Assembly (NCBI RefSeq): GCF_003339505.1 | Contig: NZ_QPIW01000030.1 | Span: forward strand, 18,000-81,999 | Reading direction: 5' to 3' | Length of the DNA: 64,000 bases | DNA from: Runella aurantiaca | Lineage (GTDB): Bacteria; Bacteroidota; Bacteroidia; Cytophagales; Spirosomataceae | Shown here: one piece after another, positions 61,650-64,000 of the stretch | How the letters are laid out: every line of letters starts with the position of its first letter | Position numbering within the stretch: the stretch's first letter is position 1 | Translations under genes and position numbers: made by a program | Notes under the pieces: model-generated | What the model was told of the DNA's origin: nothing | Database searches by the model: none | What the model saw: only the letters and a program-made list of their open reading frames with translations

Positions 61650-62066
61650 ATGAAGTACCTTGTCTCCTTTCGCTTGGGCGGATGGGCCATGGCATTGCTC
61701 TTATTGTCGTCTACTTTGTGCGCCCAGACCGCCAAAGAAAACCGTAATAATTATGCCAAACCCCTCCCCAAAACCGATAAAATAAAGTTTTCGGTTCAAC
61801 AACAGGCCGAGCCGTTTATTTTTTCTCCACACCTATCTTACAAAGAGCAAAAACAGATTCAGGTGGCCAAAAAGAAAATAGGCGGTATTACTTTTGTTGT
61901 GAAGCCTTCACGCACAAACAGCAACGGCAATTCTTCCGCCAATTATAAACGTCAGACGCCCAATGCGAGGGCCAGGTCTGCTTCGTATGAACAATATATA
62001 GCGGATACAACAGCGCCCTTTGTACGGTACGAATTGACCGATTCTTCCAAATTTGTCAATCGCTGA
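61650..62066 (+). CDS. Small secreted protein, function unknown
   Basis: 138 residues with a signal peptide (GGWAMALLLLSSTLCAQ). Mature part basic and Ser/Asn/Arg-rich in the middle (KIGGITFVVKPSRTNSNGNSS), with YEQYIADTTAPFVRYEL at the end. No family recognised and no Cys in the mature chain. Convergent with nothing; sits 74 bp after the NUDIX gene. Confidence 0.55.
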   Translation: MKYLVSFRLGGWAMALLLLSSTLCAQTAKENRNNYAKPLPKTDKIKFSVQQQAEPFIFSPHLSYKEQKQIQVAKKKIGGITFVVKPSRTNSNGNSSANYKRQTPNARARSASYEQYIADTTAPFVRYELTDSSKFVNR

Positions 62067-62159
62067 TTGGGGAAGATTATTTTCAGGAAGATTCCGCAAG
62101 AATCAGATTGAACTACCCGTTGGGGTCAAGTACCTTTGTTGACGTAAAATGTAACAAAC

Positions 62160-63011
62160 ATGGAAACAATCAACGAACAACAGGTACTTGACTATCAGCG
62201 CGTCGAAAAAGCAATTGCGTTTATTGAGCAAAACTTTAAACAACAGCCTTCACTAAGCGAAATTGCCGACCACGTTGCCCTGTCGGAATTTCATTTTAAC
62301 CGTCTTTTCAGTCGTTGGGCGGGCACCAGCCCCCAGCGTTTTATGCGTTTCCTGACCAAAGAATTTGCCAAGGAATGTCTTTCCAACGCTGACAATCTAC
62401 TTCACGCCACCTACGAAACGGGCCTCTCAAGTACCAGCCGCCTACACGATTTGTTTGTCACCTACGAAGCCATGACGCCCGCCGAATACAAATCCAAGGG
62501 CGCAGGATTGACGATTCATTATGGCATTCATGAAACCCCTTTCGGAGCCTGTTTGATTGCGGTCACCGCCCGAGGAATCACCGATTTACAATTCTTGAGT
62601 GAAGACGCCGCTGAGGCCGTTTCGGATAAAATTCGTCAGGATTGGGCCAATGCTGATTGGATTGAAAATACGGCCTTGACCCAACCCTATATCGACCAAA
62701 TTTTTTATCAATCGTCATCCAACGATGTGCCTCTGACGATGCTCCTGCGCGGCACCAATTTTCAAATCAAGGTATGGGAGGCATTACTTCGGATTCCGTT
62801 TGGTCAATTGGTCAGTTACGACGAAATAGCGCAGCACATCGGACAGCCCAAGGCAAGTCGGGCGGTGGGAACAGCCATTGGTAGCAACCGCATCGGGTTT
62901 CTGATTCCGTGCCATCGCGTGCTGCAAAAAGTGGGAGGAATCGGTGGATACCGATGGGGAATTACACGCAAAAAAGCGATTTTAGGCTGGGAAATGAGCC
63001 ATAGTTCGTAA
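62160..63011 (+). CDS. AraC helix-turn-helix / methylated-DNA-protein-cysteine S-methyltransferase fusion
   Basis: 283 residues. N-terminal AraC-type DNA-binding domain (about 10-110: AFIEQNFKQQPSLSEIADHVALSEFHFNRLF in pieces), then an Ogt-like domain with the DNA-binding RAVGTAIGSNRIGFLIPCHRVLQ in pieces; the acceptor Cys is residue 251 in IPCHRV. The N-terminal Ada methyl-phosphotriester-binding domain with its zinc cysteines is absent. It repairs O6-alkylguanine by accepting the alkyl group and may regulate transcription. It stands alone, 93 bp after a small secreted gene. Confidence 0.9.
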   Translation: METINEQQVLDYQRVEKAIAFIEQNFKQQPSLSEIADHVALSEFHFNRLFSRWAGTSPQRFMRFLTKEFAKECLSNADNLLHATYETGLSSTSRLHDLFVTYEAMTPAEYKSKGAGLTIHYGIHETPFGACLIAVTARGITDLQFLSEDAAEAVSDKIRQDWANADWIENTALTQPYIDQIFYQSSSNDVPLTMLLRGTNFQIKVWEALLRIPFGQLVSYDEIAQHIGQPKASRAVGTAIGSNRIGFLIPCHRVLQKVGGIGGYRWGITRKKAILGWEMSHSS

Positions 63012-63074
63012 AAAAGGCGAACTTTGCCAGCGATTCTCTCATTAATTGTACTTTTTAGCTGGTTATTTTATTTC

Positions 63075-63731
63075 ATGAATGCACCTTTGATTGCCCCTTC
63101 CGTCTTAGCCGCCGACTTTGCCAATCTCCAACGCGACGTAGAAATGCTCAACCGCAGCGCTGCCGATTGGATTCACGTTGATATTATGGACGGGGTTTTT
63201 GTTCCCAATATTTCGTTTGGTCTGCCCGTAACGGCGGCCATCAAAAAACACGCCCAAAAACCGCTGGACGTTCATTTAATGATTGTTCAGCCCGAGCGTT
63301 ATCTCGAAGCGTTTCGCGACGCGGGTGCCGATATTCTCACGGTTCACTACGAAGCCTGTCCGCACCTGCACCGCACCATTCAGCAAATCAAATCGTTGGG
63401 GGCCAAGGCGGGCGTGGCACTCAACCCGCATACTCCCGTTAGTATGTTGCAGGATGTAATAGCGGATTTGGACTTGGTATTGATTATGTCGGTCAACCCA
63501 GGCTTTGGCGGGCAAAAATTCATTGAGCGTACCTACGAGCGTGTGCGTCAGACGGCCGCAATGATTGCAGAAGCGGGCAGCAAAGCCATCATTGAGATTG
63601 ATGGTGGCGTCAATCAGTCCAACGCCCCCTTGCTATATCACGCAGGTGCGCGCGCACTAGTAGCGGGAAATTTTGTCTTTACCGCCGCTGACCCCGTGCA
63701 GACGATTGCGGAGTTGAAGAAGGTTTGGTAA
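63075..63731 (+). CDS. rpe: Ribulose-phosphate 3-epimerase
   Basis: 218 residues from the ATG at 63075. The longer frame (63024) opens at TTG and adds a hydrophobic stretch not found in the family. PLIAPSVLAADFANLQRDVEML, DWIHVDIMDGVFVPNISFG, DVHLMIVQPERYL, MSVNPGFGGQKFI and IEIDGGVNQSNA are the signature segments, with metal-binding His and Asp in VDIMDG and DVHLM. It interconverts ribulose 5-phosphate and xylulose 5-phosphate in the pentose phosphate pathway. It ends at a hairpin terminator. Confidence 0.94.
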   Translation: MNAPLIAPSVLAADFANLQRDVEMLNRSAADWIHVDIMDGVFVPNISFGLPVTAAIKKHAQKPLDVHLMIVQPERYLEAFRDAGADILTVHYEACPHLHRTIQQIKSLGAKAGVALNPHTPVSMLQDVIADLDLVLIMSVNPGFGGQKFIERTYERVRQTAAMIAEAGSKAIIEIDGGVNQSNAPLLYHAGARALVAGNFVFTAADPVQTIAELKKVW

Positions 63732-63737
63732 ATTATA

Positions 63738-63771
63738 AATCACGCGAATGTGAAAAATCATTCGCGTGATT
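63738..63771 (+). terminator. Intrinsic terminator of rpe
   Basis: AATCACGCGAATG (63738-63750) pairs perfectly with CATTCGCGTGATT (63759-63771) around TGAAAAAT, followed by CTTTA, 6 bp after the rpe stop. The T-run is short, so efficiency is uncertain. Confidence 0.7.
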
Positions 63772-63942
63772 CTTTACGCCGTGGCCGATGTCCTCACAGA
63801 CCCTTTACACTCGTCCATCGCAAAATATTAAGATCTTTGTTTGTAATGAGGCAAAATCGCCCATACCTTTTTTCAGGGCTTTCTCATAAAAAAAGGCAAG
63901 TAGAAGATTGCCGTATTTTTGTGGTGACTAAACTACAAAACT

Positions 63943-64000
63943 ATGGTTACTGCGACTTGCCCATCCAAAGTTACACTATTTTTTGAGTGTTTATCCAATT
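63943..64000 (+). CDS. Possible start of a gene cut by the window edge
   Basis: An ATG at 63943 opens 19 codons to the window end (MVTATCPSKVTLFFECLSN). TATTTTTG at 63914-63921, 21 bp upstream, fits the TAnnTTTG promoter element. The 170 bp before it hold no convincing gene. The protein cannot be assigned; the start of a transposase is possible but not supported. Confidence 0.25.
   Translation, partial: MVTATCPSKVTLFFECLSN

Noticed and set aside
63750..63986. Open reading frame of 78 codons after rpe
   Set aside because: It starts inside the rpe terminator hairpin, is Arg- and His-rich in an unpatterned way, and has no family resemblance.

Overview
The window looks like a chromosomal segment from a member of the Bacteroidota, most likely order Cytophagales (a Runella/Spirosoma-like lineage). 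This is inferred from DUF1501/DUF1800, DUF4105, DUF5916, DUF2911, LptE-family and OMP_b-brl_3 families, A+T-rich promoters with TAnnTTTG -7 elements, weak Shine-Dalgarno sequences, and the miaB / sigma-54 activator / lptE / TPR / secG neighbourhood. No rRNA, tRNA, CRISPR array or complete insertion sequence was seen.

Layout. 1-4.7 kb: a DUF1800-DUF1501 pair (second gene cut by the window edge) and two tandem secreted fibre-like paralogues. 4.7-8 kb: an OPA-type MFS transporter with a zinc-type alcohol dehydrogenase, and an SGNH hydrolase. 8-24.7 kb: a large SWIM/SNF2 ATPase, surface proteins (beta-barrel protein, DUF5916 protein, TonB-type receptor), a Ca-type P-ATPase, a DUF1080 protein, a TRIC-type channel and a BASS symporter. 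24.8-26 kb: an A+T-rich orphan FRG-domain gene and a repeat-bearing spacer. 26-34 kb: a PlsC-like acyltransferase, then marR-tolC-MFP-RND, a drug-efflux locus with three copies of one probable MarR operator. 34-39.2 kb: a secreted glycosidase-like protein, a PIN toxin/antitoxin pair whose toxin carries an in-frame stop, and two DUF2157-like membrane proteins. 39.5-42.3 kb: carB in a short form without the allosteric domain. 42.5-46.1 kb: an accessory patch (Fic fragment, small secreted proteins, hairpin repeats, lipoprotein, DUF4105 protein).

46.5-51.7 kb holds the most interesting locus. An ArsR regulator sits behind a promoter overlaid by twin palindromes and heads a co-directional run: SRPBCC, DoxX, GNAT, methyltransferase, DUF1801, a DpnI-type methyl-directed restriction enzyme and a small DpnD/PcfM-like protein. 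Convergent to this run, with overlapping stop codons, is a phage-type Dam-family adenine methyltransferase. If that enzyme methylates GATC, it would make the very substrate that the restriction enzyme cuts.

51.7-57.2 kb is the housekeeping secG / TPR-like / lptE / sigma-54 activator / miaB cluster, followed by a TPR gene and a family of GTCGGCGAG repeats. 57.3-63.7 kb holds etfB-etfA (separated by a perfect 18-bp inverted repeat), a bifunctional nuclease, a DUF2911 protein, a NUDIX hydrolase, a small secreted protein, an AraC-Ogt fusion and rpe. Several genes end at strong hairpins. Where a start was moved inward from the longest reading frame, the reason is given in that entry.
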